Assembly (NCBI GenBank): GCA_019057865.1
Contig: JAHLWP010000006.1
Location: 1 to 64,000, forward strand
DNA: 64,000 bases
Direction of reading: 5' to 3'
Source: Promethearchaeota archaeon
GTDB taxonomy: Archaea; Asgardarchaeota; Lokiarchaeia; Sigyniarchaeales; SOKP01
The position numbers were made by a program, and so were the translations under genes. The notes under the pieces were generated by a model. The model was not told the DNA's origin, did not search any database, and was given only the letters and a program-made list of their open reading frames with translations. The stretch's first letter is position 1, and every line of letters starts with the position of its first letter. Of this stretch, positions 36,362-45,772 are shown in pieces.

Positions 36362-37888
36362 TTATTTATTCTGCCACTTTAAGCAAACTTGAGCTAATGA
36401 ATTATCTTCAAATTGTGGTTTATATTTTCTTTCCCTAATATCAATAAAAGCAGGGTAATTCACAGCATTTCCCATCAACAACATTTCTCCTACACCCAAA
36501 CTAGAAATCATACTTGCGTATTCCTGAGTAATTGCTTCTGAACTATCCATCAGATGTTTCAAATCATATGGATTTTTAATATTTAAAACCATCTTAGAAT
36601 TACATTGAGAAAGAGCAGTAGTACTCAACTTTTTTGGTCTTTGGCTTATTAAACATAAACATGCCATGAATTTTCTTCCCTCTCTAGCAATCATTTCAAT
36701 GATTGGTTTGGAAATAGCTTTAGAATGAGCTGCTTCAGGGCAAAATTGATGAGCTTCTTCTACAATTAACAAAAAAGGGGGAATCTTGTTCATTCTTCGA
36801 AGATAAAATAAGCGACTACATATATAATCAACAATAATTTGCTTTTTTCTTATACTAATTTCTTTTTGAAGGTTAAAAATTAAAATCTCTTGTTTATGTA
36901 TAATTTTATTTAGTAATGGATTTTCTTGGGACCCAAAGAGTGTTAAATGGTCCAATTCTGATAACCAGCCTATTAATGCTTGTTTTGTGCTCTTATTTCC
37001 ATCAGATTCATTCTCTATTATATCTAAGATATCAGAGAGAGTATACTTACCTTTTTTCTTATCATCTTTTTTTAACTTTTTGATATATTTGGCTAGTTCT
37101 CTTATTTGAACACTAGAAATTTGTTCTTGATACTTTTTGAAAGAATATTCATTTAAATTCGGAACGGCAATTTGAAAGTAAGAAATATCTTGAATTTTAA
37201 CCTTATCTTTTAATTCAATCAAATCCTTTAAATATGAATATTCTCCATGAACATCTATTAATATAATAGCAGGAGTTCCAAAAGAACTGTCTCTTGTTAT
37301 AAGCTCTTCAATAAGAATTGATGTTAAATAACTTTTACCTGCTCCTGAAATTGCGAGAATAGAAAAATGTTTATTTAATAGTCTATCCATGCTGATTTTT
37401 GCATTGAAATTTGAAACTTTAACTTGTCCTACATTTAATCCATGTTCAATATCAAATCCCAGGAATTTGTTAAGGAGCTCTTCTTCAACAAGATAAACTT
37501 CTATTCCTGGACTTGCTGGATAAGTCATTCTTTGAATTTTTGATATTTCTTTTTCTTTATCATCTTTAAATTTAATAATACCTAGACATTTAACAATAGC
37601 TATTGCAAACTCAAACTCATCACTTGGAAAAAGGCCTTTTAAAATGTTAGGATTATTATTGTTATTATAAGCTTTAATTGTTAATGCATCAGAGAAATAT
37701 TCATTTAATAAAACAATTTTTTCAATAATGCCAATTAAAAATCCTTCATTAGATTTTGTATAAACAAACAATCCTTTTCTAATTAAAACTCCATCTCTTC
37801 TTTTATTTATGACAAAAGGGAATTTTGATACATCTGGTAATTGTAAATAATTAAAAACAATACCAACTTTAGTTGCCATTTTTTTCAA
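36362..37888 (-). CDS. herA: HerA-type bipolar DNA translocase/ATPase
   Basis: A 508-residue HerA/FtsK-superfamily ATPase: an N-terminal beta-barrel-like HAS domain, AISGAGKSYL as Walker A (about 185), ILIDVHGEYSYL, LIVEEAHQFCPEA as Walker B, and the EGRKFMACLCLISQRPKKLS sensor and arginine region. In archaea HerA works with NurA in end resection at double-strand breaks; nurA and mre11-rad50 are not in this window. ATG 37888 (MKKMATKVG) is preceded by no strong SD; an in-frame ATG follows 9 nt later. Confidence 0.85.
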   Translation of the reverse strand: MKKMATKVGIVFNYLQLPDVSKFPFVINKRRDGVLIRKGLFVYTKSNEGFLIGIIEKIVLLNEYFSDALTIKAYNNNNNPNILKGLFPSDEFEFAIAIVKCLGIIKFKDDKEKEISKIQRMTYPASPGIEVYLVEEELLNKFLGFDIEHGLNVGQVKVSNFNAKISMDRLLNKHFSILAISGAGKSYLTSILIEELITRDSSFGTPAIILIDVHGEYSYLKDLIELKDKVKIQDISYFQIAVPNLNEYSFKKYQEQISSVQIRELAKYIKKLKKDDKKKGKYTLSDILDIIENESDGNKSTKQALIGWLSELDHLTLFGSQENPLLNKIIHKQEILIFNLQKEISIRKKQIIVDYICSRLFYLRRMNKIPPFLLIVEEAHQFCPEAAHSKAISKPIIEMIAREGRKFMACLCLISQRPKKLSTTALSQCNSKMVLNIKNPYDLKHLMDSSEAITQEYASMISSLGVGEMLLMGNAVNYPAFIDIRERKYKPQFEDNSLAQVCLKWQNK

Positions 37889-38039
37889 AATGCGGTGGTG
37901 GGTTTATTGGGAAAAGTATACTTTGATTTTAATTAAGAATTGAACTTAATAAAAAGGAGATAAGAGCAAAAATTTTCTAATTTAAATTAAAGGATTAAAA
38001 ATAAAATAATAAATTAGTTGAGAATTTCTTAGATAAAAT

Positions 38040-38651
38040 TTATTGTTGCTTTTCTTCTTTTTCCAAAGCTCCCATCATTTTCAGAATTATATAATACCCA
38101 TTTTTCCAAAAGTAGATCATGAAAAGTACTATGCCTACAAGCAAGAAGAGTCCTATTCCTGATGCTAATATTATAGGACCTGCAGTATCTAGGATTTCTA
38201 AAAGAGATAATGTACCATCTTCAGATCCGGTTATAAAATCAACAACTATAGCAAAAATAATTCCTATTATAATACCTATTAAGCTAATTAATAGCCCTCC
38301 AGCAGCAATTTTCACACCAGTTCTATTCTTATACTTTTCCTCAAGTTCTCTAACCTTGTAGATGAAATTTATCAAAGAACGTGAAGTTTTCTTAAACAAT
38401 CCAAAAAAGAAAACTAATAGAAAAAATAAACCCGCCATAAGTCCCCCGATTATTGCTATTTGGAAACCTAAATTAAGATGTAAAAACTTCTCAAGTTTTC
38501 CTGTTGGACCTATAAAGATTTCTGTAAGTGTAAAAACAGCTCCTCCTATAGTAATTAAACTTGCTAGCACTATAATGATATAAAAAACTAATGCTACAAT
38601 TTTCTGCCTTTTATTATACTCAATAGGTCGAATTGGGACAGATCTTTCCAT
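38040..38651 (-). CDS. Multi-pass membrane protein of unknown function
   Basis: About 203 residues from ATG 38651 (MERSVPIRPIEYNKRQK), with four hydrophobic segments: IVALVFYIIIVLASLITIG, the FQIAIIGGLMAGLFFLLVFF region, IAAGGLLISLIGIIIGIIFA and the ASGIGLFLLVGIVLFMIYF region. There is a positively charged linker between the second and third. A frame-compatible TTG at 38750 would add 33 residues, but ATG looks more natural. I recognise no family. It stands alone between herA and glpK. Confidence 0.5.
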   Translation of the reverse strand: MERSVPIRPIEYNKRQKIVALVFYIIIVLASLITIGGAVFTLTEIFIGPTGKLEKFLHLNLGFQIAIIGGLMAGLFFLLVFFFGLFKKTSRSLINFIYKVRELEEKYKNRTGVKIAAGGLLISLIGIIIGIIFAIVVDFITGSEDGTLSLLEILDTAGPIILASGIGLFLLVGIVLFMIYFWKNGYYIILKMMGALEKEEKQQ

Positions 38652-38862
38652 TTTATTCACATTTAGTTCTTTTATTGATTTTTCAGTTTTAGAGATTATT
38701 CCTTCAGTTATAAGTAAAATTGAACATAAAAGAATTCTATGTCCAAACAATAACTTAACTATGCAATTATAATTAAAAAAACAATATCAATATACATATA
38801 TAAAATTGATTATTATCAATTCGATTATTTAATAATAAAAAATAATATAGCTATTTTGGACT

Positions 38863-40389
38863 CTAATTCTGATTTAAATTGCTAAAATTTTTATAGAAAT
38901 CATTACCCTCTAAATAATTATACAATTCATATGAAAGTTTATAGATTTTTTCATAAATTTCATGATTTTCATTATTAGGTATCCACTTCTTATCAACCTT
39001 ACATAAATTTTCTGCTGCTTTAGAGATATCAGGATATAATCCTGCTCCTGAAGCTGCTAATATAGCTGCACCCAATGATGTGGATTCTTCAATTATATTT
39101 CTTACACACGTAATACCTAAAACATCAGCATATATCTGATTCCAAAAATCTGAACGAGAACCGCCTCCAGTTAACATTAATTCTTTAGGGACAATTCCTA
39201 TTTCTTTGAAAACTTCGACATTTTTTCTTACTTCAAACGCCACGCCTTCAAGAACAGCTCGATAAAGATCTTTTCGTTCATGACCTAAAGACAGCCCAAA
39301 GAGTATTCCCTTTGCGAAAGGATTCCAATGGGGAGCTCCTGCCCCTACTAAGTGGGGAATCAATATTAATCCATTAGCGCCCATTGGAGACTGTTTTGCT
39401 TCAGATATCATATTTTCATATGGATCTTGACCTATCTCTTCTGCTACTAAGCATTCAGCTTTGCCCACTTGATCTCTGAACCATCTTAGTGTGGCTCCGG
39501 ATGTGAAAATGCTAGCTTCTTGCACCCAAGATCCTGGTACTGCATGACAGCTACATATTACTCTCTTCTCTGGATCGAATTTTGGTTTGTCTAAATAAGC
39601 TAAAATAAAACTTCCTGTTCCTGTTGTACATTTAATATCACCAAGAGAAACTACTCCTACTCCTAAAGCTGCAGATTGTTGATCTCCTGCACCTGTAACC
39701 ACTAAAGTTTTCTTATCGAATAATGTCTCATCTGTTACAATTTCTCCAATATCTATTCCACTTTCTATTGCTTCTGGCATTTTATCTAAATCTATTTCAA
39801 GCTCGGAAGCGATGTCTTCTGAATATCGAAGGTTATTGATATCAAATAACATTGTTCTAGAAGCATTTGAAAAATCGGTATAAAACTTACCTGTTAATTT
39901 GTGTATTATGAAATCTGATACCAATAAGAATTTATGAGTTTTTTGATAAATATCTGGTTTCTCATCCTTGAACCATAATATTTTAGTAGCAGAAAAATAT
40001 GGATCTATTGTCAATCCTGTAATCCCATAAATTTTATCTAATCCTAACTTAGATTTAATTGTTTCCACTTGATTTATAGTGCGTCGATCTTGCCAAACTA
40101 ATGCATTATGAAGAGGATTTCCCTCTTTATCAACAGGTACTATAGTTTCTCGTTGATTGGTAACAGATAGGCTTACAATATCTGTTTTATCAATCCCACT
40201 CTTTTTTATGGCATTATCAATAGTTTTTTTGATTGAATCCCACCACACTTTAGCGTCCTGTTCAACATAAGAAGGAGAAGGATAAAAGCTATTCCATTCT
40301 TGATAATCACTAGCAATTATTGTACCAGCTAAATCAAAAATATAGGTTCTACACCCTGTTGTCCCTAAATCCAATGCAGCGACAAACAT
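38863..40389 (-). CDS. glpK: Glycerol kinase (FGGY family)
   Basis: A 508-residue FGGY kinase. The phosphate-binding LDLGTTGCR is at residues 6-14, with VTNQRETIVPVDKEG and VWQDRRT typical of glycerol kinase rather than xylulokinase. GAGDQQSAALG, CTTGTGSFIL and LTGGGSRSDFWNQI complete the ATPase. It phosphorylates glycerol to glycerol-3-phosphate. There is no neighbouring glycerol dehydrogenase. The first 139 bp are nearly identical to a fragment at 41811-41949, on the far side of a nuclease remnant; see the repeat entry. Confidence 0.9.
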   Translation of the reverse strand: MFVAALDLGTTGCRTYIFDLAGTIIASDYQEWNSFYPSPSYVEQDAKVWWDSIKKTIDNAIKKSGIDKTDIVSLSVTNQRETIVPVDKEGNPLHNALVWQDRRTINQVETIKSKLGLDKIYGITGLTIDPYFSATKILWFKDEKPDIYQKTHKFLLVSDFIIHKLTGKFYTDFSNASRTMLFDINNLRYSEDIASELEIDLDKMPEAIESGIDIGEIVTDETLFDKKTLVVTGAGDQQSAALGVGVVSLGDIKCTTGTGSFILAYLDKPKFDPEKRVICSCHAVPGSWVQEASIFTSGATLRWFRDQVGKAECLVAEEIGQDPYENMISEAKQSPMGANGLILIPHLVGAGAPHWNPFAKGILFGLSLGHERKDLYRAVLEGVAFEVRKNVEVFKEIGIVPKELMLTGGGSRSDFWNQIYADVLGITCVRNIIEESTSLGAAILAASGAGLYPDISKAAENLCKVDKKWIPNNENHEIYEKIYKLSYELYNYLEGNDFYKNFSNLNQN

Positions 40390-40391
40390 TT
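40251..40391 (-). repeat. Copy A of glpK 5' repeat (part of intact glpK)
   Basis: The first 45 codons of glpK and its ATG. It is almost identical to 41811-41949 on the same strand. The differences I count in about 137 aligned bases are few, and all except the last codon before the break are synonymous, which suggests the two copies diverged while coding. Homology stops at the same point, two bases upstream of the ATG, in both copies. Confidence 0.85.
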
Positions 40392-40486
40392 TTATAACTC
40401 TTATGTCTTAAATTTCTAAAAATATATTTAATTATAAATAGAGTATTAATAAAAAAGTTATCCTTCAATAGATTGATAATTCTGGT

Positions 40487-40918
40487 TTAAAAATTAAAAA
40501 AAGAATTCACTTCATTTTTTATAAAATCTTTAATTCTATTCGGTCTGTTCATTTTCGGGCAGATCCAATATGGAAATTCAAAAAAGATAATTCCATTATG
40601 GTAGAGAAGATAGATTTTAAGAAGATCATTAATTATACCATTTAAAAACGAATCTAGTTCATTAATATTTTTATGAAAATAATTCGGAAAAATATAATGC
40701 TGAATTCCATTATATTCGAATGTTATCCATATGAAATTTTCGCTATGATAATTAAAGGGGGTATTAATTTCACGCTCAAGAAGAAAAATTTTATTATTTT
40801 TAATGGTAATTTTAATATAACCAATAGGGAACTGAATTTTTATTAGTTTTGAATCAATTTTCGTATAATCATCTTTAATTTTATCAACAATCTTCTGAAT
40901 TTGGAAAGCATCGAAAAG
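40487..40918 (-). pseudogene. 5'-truncated relative of the Vsr/homing-type nuclease
   Basis: An open frame of 143 codons without a start codon, opening after a TAA at 40919-40921. Its core FEYNGIQHYIFPNYF matches FEYNGIQHYEFPNYWF of the gene at 51-1928, and the tail has NGIIFFEFPYW where that gene has IYLIEIPYY. The zinc-ribbon repeats are absent. In place of RFDGY there is no clear match, and the QVKK-type segment has drifted, so it is probably inactive. It lies 97 nt upstream of glpK. Confidence 0.7.
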
Positions 40919-41144
40919 TTAAAATATGATGGATATCATTACTCTGATATATATTATAATACTAATCAAGTCGGGTGTTCCTCAAGTAAGAAATCAGTAT
41001 TATACACACATTCAGTGCAGTTATTATGGAGCTCACATACCTTTTGTTTTACGCTTTCCGCTAATTTGCTCCGAAAAATCTTACAGTGTTCCTTTAGAGT
41101 AACATTTTATATATATTTTTTAATCAGAAAAAACATGATTACAT

Positions 41145-41501
41145 ATGATAGGTTTTGTTATATCTCTTATTCTCGCCATATCTTCCTTGTTGTTGGGAAT
41201 ACCTTTGATATTCAGAAAAGTTAAACCTAATCATTTTTATGGTTTTCGTGTGTCAAAATTCATTTTTAAAAGTGATGATATATGGTATGAAGTAAATGCT
41301 AAAGGAGGGATGCATTTAATCATTATTGGAGGTGTTTTAATAGTTATAGCTTCATTAGCATTAGTATATATTAATGATAATATCTTGCAAGGCATTTTTT
41401 TATTCATCACTTTACTTATCGAGGCATTGGGACTTATTTTATCTTTAATCATAACATATAATCTAGCACATAGACTAGCAAAGGAAAAAGGATTAAAATA
41501 A
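41145..41501 (+). CDS. SdpI-family membrane protein
   Basis: A 118-residue protein with three hydrophobic segments and the SdpI/YhfL signature PNHFYGFRVSKF plus WYEVNAKGG between segments one and two. In bacteria SdpI gives immunity to a killing factor and signals through a regulator; in archaea family members are common and uncharacterised. A start at ATG 41145 places the first segment at residues 2-22. It lies inside the putative insertion next to the nuclease remnant. Confidence 0.7.
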   Translation: MIGFVISLILAISSLLLGIPLIFRKVKPNHFYGFRVSKFIFKSDDIWYEVNAKGGMHLIIIGGVLIVIASLALVYINDNILQGIFLFITLLIEALGLILSLIITYNLAHRLAKEKGLK

Positions 41502-41770
41502 ATATTTTCACTGCAATTTAAAAGCAGAAAAAGGATTCTTCTATAAGAAAAAGAGAAGCAACAACAGATTTTATTTAACTGACTTTGGGTGTAGGAAATT
41601 CTTTCAGATTTCTTTTCAAATTGAAAAAAAAATTGATCTTTCCATAGGATTATCAACTTCCTTTAACACATTTTTCAATTTATAGTAGTATAAGGTTTTA
41701 TTCACAAATTTATTGGACGAAGTACATCTCTTATTTATGCCTTTTCATGTAGACAATTTACTCCAAATAT
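41502..41770. other. Intergenic stretch, nothing recognised
   Basis: About 270 bases, AT-rich, with stops in all frames I checked by eye. I see no tRNA, repeat or coding remnant. It may be decayed sequence belonging to the insertion upstream of the glpK fragment. Confidence 0.4.
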
Positions 41771-41947
41771 TTAAATAAGTTTGGAGATATTATGAATTTG
41801 GGAAACTGTTGCATCTTGTTCAACATAGGAAGGAGAAGGATAAAAGCTATTCCATTCTTGATAATCACTAGCGATTATTGTACCAGCTAAATCAAAAATA
41901 TAGGTTCTACACCCTGTTGTCCCTAAATCCAATGCAGCGACAAACAT
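41771..41947 (-). pseudogene. Detached 5' fragment of glycerol kinase
   Basis: An ATG at 41947 opens a 58-codon frame whose first 45 or so codons repeat those of glpK (LDLGTTGCRTYIFDLAG, then YPSPSYVEQDA). It then diverges to TVSQIHNISKLI and stops at 41771-41773. It contains only the first beta strands of the kinase, so it cannot be active. Its nucleotide differences from glpK are synonymous. It is the displaced 5' end of the old gene, or a copy that came in with the insertion. Confidence 0.85.
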
Positions 41948-41949
41948 TT
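41811..41949 (-). repeat. Copy B of glpK 5' repeat
   Basis: A direct copy of 40251-40391, same strand. Homology runs from just before codon 46 to two bases upstream of the ATG. See the glpK entry. Confidence 0.85.
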
Positions 41950-42045
41950 ACTTCAAATCTCTTTAATTAAACTTTTTTATAAAATTAATTTAACAATATT
42001 CTTATAAGGATACTTATTAATGCGTTCTTTTAATAAGTTTATGAT

Positions 42046-42747
42046 TTAACTACTTTTATATCCACAACGAGGACAGACTAACCTACCAAAGCCTACACTA
42101 TAATCCTTAAGTTCCTTCATTAATTCATTACAAATAGGACATAATTTATTTGACAATTTTGGTTTATAAGATGGGAACCAAGCCCCTTCAATATTAGGCA
42201 TATTCTTTAACATCTCTACATACTTTAATTTATCAATATAATTCTTATCAACTTGAAAAAGTTGTTGTTCCTCTGCGATTGATTTACCCATTGGTGCTAA
42301 TATCACTAAAAATTTAATATTTGAAGGATTATTTAAAAGAGAAAGAGTTTTTAATATTGCTCCTTCTTTGTGTTCAGCGAATAATTTAGCAAGTTCGGGG
42401 GGAGCTAAAGCAACTAAAATACCTTGAGAATCCTCTCTTTCAGTTTTTTTCACTCTTTGAAATAAAAATTGAAACATACGATTTTGATTATCAAAAGCCC
42501 AAATAAAATTCCAGTTAAAAATATCATAATCTTCATTATTAGGCCCAACTATTCTTCTTAGGCATTTAATCCATGAATAATGATTGTAATTATATACTTT
42601 TGAAAGGATATCGTCAAAAAATTCCTGCTGAATAACTGGAAATGTTTTAAGTATATTTTTCAGGGAAAATAATTTAACTTTACTTAATAAATTTGAATTG
42701 AGTGTATCCCAAGGTGTTAAGGTAAAAACTGTGAAATAACTGCTCAT
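42046..42747 (-). CDS. Unknown protein with C-terminal zinc ribbon
   Basis: A 233-residue protein I do not recognise. The last 35 residues hold a CPICNELM...CPRCGYKSS zinc ribbon (two CxxC). The middle region (VALAPPELAKLFAEHKEG, FLVILAPMGKSIAEEQQ) has alternating helix/strand character. ATG 42747 begins MSSYFTVFTL. It is next to the glpK 5' fragment and a second orphan on the other strand, in an accessory-looking patch. Confidence 0.45.
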   Translation of the reverse strand: MSSYFTVFTLTPWDTLNSNLLSKVKLFSLKNILKTFPVIQQEFFDDILSKVYNYNHYSWIKCLRRIVGPNNEDYDIFNWNFIWAFDNQNRMFQFLFQRVKKTEREDSQGILVALAPPELAKLFAEHKEGAILKTLSLLNNPSNIKFLVILAPMGKSIAEEQQLFQVDKNYIDKLKYVEMLKNMPNIEGAWFPSYKPKLSNKLCPICNELMKELKDYSVGFGRLVCPRCGYKSS

Positions 42748-42872
42748 ATAATAACCATATAAAGTTCACTAATAAAAAATTGACCTTATAATTAAAAAAA
42801 AGAATTATTAAATAGCAATCTTAACATTTAATAAATTAATATTTTAAAAGTACTTTCTAGACTTTCTTTCTT

Positions 42873-44039
42873 ATGAATACAATTTGGGATACTAAATCTG
42901 ATACTGTACAAAAAGGTGACAATCTGAGAGATGTTACTTCCTTAATGGATAAAACAAGAATAGATGAAAATGATTTCACACATTATATTTTCAGTAAAAC
43001 TATGTTTAATAATCCATGGTATGTTATCCCAGATAATGATTTAGAATTATTTAATAAATTTATAGAAGGAGGTTCAAGAGCCTATCCATCAGATGGCAAT
43101 GTTCCTTGTGATATTGTTGCAAAAGAAGCAAGGATTCTTCTTAATAAGATTATTGATCTTTCTCAGGATTCTACTTCTCACCATTTTGAAGAGGCACGTA
43201 AAGCACTTGAAAATGGAAAAGATTCTCTCGTTAGAGGTACATTAAAGCTTTACTTAGGAAAATATACGACAAGAGATTGGAGAAGAAAAAGATTTACTGA
43301 TGATATTGATTTTTGGATTCGTCAAATCCATGTATTACATCATGTGTTAAGAAGATCTGGATGGTTAAAGAATAATACTACAAAGGAGTGGGAAAAAAAG
43401 ATTCAATGGAGAAATCTTTTAACAAATGAAGAGAGAAGTGCAACGCTTATAGCCGCAAATGATTTAGATCAATTACTTGATTTTGGAGCTGGGAGTTATC
43501 TTGAGGGATCTAGTCTCAAAGAAATTTTCCAAAAAAAATTAAAAAGGGGACATGATGTTGATCTTAGTGATATAATTAATGTTATAATGGTGAATGGAGC
43601 AGATGGAAAATACATTGGCGATGAAATCAGAGAACAAAAATGGCATAATGCATGGAAGGCTTTTGAAGAAGCTGCAAATACAAGAAATACTAGAACAACA
43701 TCCAATTTGATCTCATTATGTAGAGTTTCATTAGGAATTGCTGATCATTCAGAGAGGGTTAGCAGCACCATAAAAAAATATAATGATATAATTTTGGATA
43801 AAATAGAATATCCAGATAAGGAATTAGATAGAATCTGTAGAACTTCCATACATTGGAAGAATTATTTAGAAGATCACGGTCCTGATGCAACTAGGAAAAT
43901 CTTTCATAGTTTTTATCACAAGCAAGTTGAAGAGACGTTAAACCATGCAAAAAATCTTAGAAATTTTGTTAAAAAGTTATTGGGTTTGCTTAATTCTAAA
44001 TATCAACATCTGAAGGTTATCTTCGATATTGAAAACTAG
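42873..44039 (+). CDS. Unknown 388-residue protein
   Basis: Mostly helical and charged, without membrane segments. The phrase WRRKRFTDDIDFWI (about 139-152) resembles the RFTxDIDF segment seen in nucleotidyltransferase-like toxins of the AbiEii kind. The N-terminal GS signature typical of that fold is not evident, so I leave the function open. It starts at ATG 42873, in an accessory patch next to the glpK duplication. A toxin or effector role is speculation. Confidence 0.4.
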   Translation: MNTIWDTKSDTVQKGDNLRDVTSLMDKTRIDENDFTHYIFSKTMFNNPWYVIPDNDLELFNKFIEGGSRAYPSDGNVPCDIVAKEARILLNKIIDLSQDSTSHHFEEARKALENGKDSLVRGTLKLYLGKYTTRDWRRKRFTDDIDFWIRQIHVLHHVLRRSGWLKNNTTKEWEKKIQWRNLLTNEERSATLIAANDLDQLLDFGAGSYLEGSSLKEIFQKKLKRGHDVDLSDIINVIMVNGADGKYIGDEIREQKWHNAWKAFEEAANTRNTRTTSNLISLCRVSLGIADHSERVSSTIKKYNDIILDKIEYPDKELDRICRTSIHWKNYLEDHGPDATRKIFHSFYHKQVEETLNHAKNLRNFVKKLLGLLNSKYQHLKVIFDIEN

Positions 44040-44186
44040 ATTTAGATTAGTTTTCAAAATTTTTGAACCTGATTTGTGATATCAAAAAGTTCGTGAAAGA
44101 TACGTTTTACGATCTTTAATAACAAAAGGAGAAAAAAGGTATGATTGTTTAATGGGTGATTTATTTATAAGAAAAGGATAATAAAC

Positions 44187-44447
44187 TCATTCCAATGCCT
44201 TCACTTTTGAATAATTAATAGTAATTGTATGTTTTGTCTCAATTATTTCTCCGATGATCAACACTTTTTTATCTAGAAATTTATGCAATTCAGGATCTTT
44301 TTGCCATAAGTGAGTTTTTTTCCTAACAAGAATCTCTGACCATCTGTTTTTGTAATCGTCCAACGGTTTAATGAAATATTCAGGTCCTTCCGATCGTGTC
44401 CCCTTTCCTTTTATTATTGCAAAAAGAATTCCTCTAATTTCATTCAT
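44187..44447 (-). CDS. Small unknown protein, possible OB-like fold
   Basis: An 86-residue basic protein. The end (LDKKVLIIGEIIETKHTITINYSKVKAL) reads as alternating beta strands with an IIGEI core, in the manner of a small OB fold. No family is recognised. A conserved-looking middle with KTHLWQKDP precedes it. ATG 44447 is clear. It lies between the unknown 388-residue gene and the phosphofructokinase gene. Confidence 0.4.
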   Translation of the reverse strand: MNEIRGILFAIIKGKGTRSEGPEYFIKPLDDYKNRWSEILVRKKTHLWQKDPELHKFLDKKVLIIGEIIETKHTITINYSKVKALE

Positions 44448-44537
44448 AGATTAAATCCATATTAATGAGTATTGTAATAGATCAAAAATCGTAGGTTTTG
44501 ATGTGTATTAAATATATTTAAAAATAAATGAAAATAA

Positions 44538-45692
44538 TTACTTTTGTTTTGATAAATACCTAATTTTTACAAGTAAATCCCGCAATTCCATTTTATCGTT
44601 TTCAGGTGTAAGGTATTTCTTTTTAACGCCTTCTGATAATGGAATAGTTTCAATTTTATTGCCTTGAAGTGAAACCATATTTCCAAATTTACTTTCTAAA
44701 ACAAGTTTCATAGCAGCTAAACCAAATCGTAGTCCTAAAATTCGATCAAATGAGTTTGGAGCTCCTGCGCGCATAGTATGACCAAGTACTACACTTCTAC
44801 ATTCAAATTCTACCCCATTTTTCTGGAACTCTTGCTTTAAGTCGTCTCTTAAGTTTAATTCATCAACAATTATTTGAGACATATTTAATTTTACAAGTAA
44901 TGGGTTTCCATAAGTATCTTTAGGTAATTTATCTATAGTTTCTTTGGAAATCGTTTTAAAATCTCTCTCTAATGACTTTAGACTCGGATATGCTCCTTCT
45001 GAAATTGCTATTATGTGATATTTATATCCCGCATTAGCTCTTTTTTTAAGAATTTCAACAATATCTTTCTCAAAATCAAATGGCGTTTCTGGGATTAAAA
45101 TGATATCAGCACCAGCAGAAATCCCACTATACATTGTAAGAAATCCAGCATCCCTCCCCATTATTTCAACAATAAATACTCTCTGATGAGAACATGCTGT
45201 AGTTGTGAGATTGTCCATAGCGTTAGAAGCTAATTGCGTCGAACTCCAAAATCCGAATGTATAATGAGTTCCCTGCAAGTCATTATCAATGGTTTTTGGC
45301 ACTCCTACTACTTTTGCATCAGCATAATTACACATAAGATCCGCAACTCCTAAGGTATCATCGCCACCTATTGCAATTAAAGCGTCTATTCCTAGTTCTT
45401 TAAATTTTTCTGCTAGTTCTTTAGCTCTTTTCTCTTTTGATTCGACTCCTTTAAATGGATTTGTCCTACTTGTGTATAGAATCGTTCCACCAACAGTATG
45501 TAAATCATCATGTTCAGCAATATCAAGTGGAATTGTTTGATTTTCCAAAAATCCTTTCCAACCTTTAAGGATTCCAATACATTCAATGCCAACATCGTAC
45601 GCTTTAAGCATGATTCCATAGAGGACAGAATTTAAACCAGGACAATCTCCTCCTCCAGTTAAAATTCCTACTTTTTTTATTTGATTTCCCAT
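44538..45692 (-). CDS. pfp: 6-phosphofructokinase, probably pyrophosphate-dependent
   Basis: A 384-residue PfkA-family enzyme with GILTGGGDCPGLNSV (residues 9-23), ALIAIGGDDTLGVADL, VPKTIDNDLQGT and VEIMGRDAGFLT. The GGDD in place of GGDG, plus the lysine in PKTIDND, are the residues used to distinguish PPi- from ATP-dependent enzymes, so pyrophosphate is the likely phosphate donor. It converts fructose-6-phosphate to the 1,6-bisphosphate, reversibly if PPi-dependent. It is a single gene with its own promoter region upstream. Confidence 0.88.
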   Translation of the reverse strand: MGNQIKKVGILTGGGDCPGLNSVLYGIMLKAYDVGIECIGILKGWKGFLENQTIPLDIAEHDDLHTVGGTILYTSRTNPFKGVESKEKRAKELAEKFKELGIDALIAIGGDDTLGVADLMCNYADAKVVGVPKTIDNDLQGTHYTFGFWSSTQLASNAMDNLTTTACSHQRVFIVEIMGRDAGFLTMYSGISAGADIILIPETPFDFEKDIVEILKKRANAGYKYHIIAISEGAYPSLKSLERDFKTISKETIDKLPKDTYGNPLLVKLNMSQIIVDELNLRDDLKQEFQKNGVEFECRSVVLGHTMRAGAPNSFDRILGLRFGLAAMKLVLESKFGNMVSLQGNKIETIPLSEGVKKKYLTPENDKMELRDLLVKIRYLSKQK

Positions 45693-45772
45693 TTCATTTC
45701 ACATGTTTAGTTGTGTTAGATTATAACAAATTAGTTTATAATAAAAAATTATGATAATTTTATATTTTATAT

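Larger units (their letters stand above)
40390..41810. mobile_element. Putative insertion flanked by a glpK 5' duplication
   Basis: The stretch between the 5' end of intact glpK and its detached 5' copy holds a nuclease remnant (40487-40918, minus) and an SdpI-like gene (41145-41501, plus). Reading the minus strand, the order is glpK 5' fragment, insert, intact glpK. That is what results when an element enters glpK near codon 46 and supplies a replacement 5' end. No inverted repeats or transposase are seen. The element type is inferred. Confidence 0.4.

Noticed and set aside
40901..41224. 107-residue plus-strand frame between the nuclease remnant and the SdpI gene
   Set aside because: No recognisable fold, overlaps the better-supported SdpI start and sits in decayed sequence.
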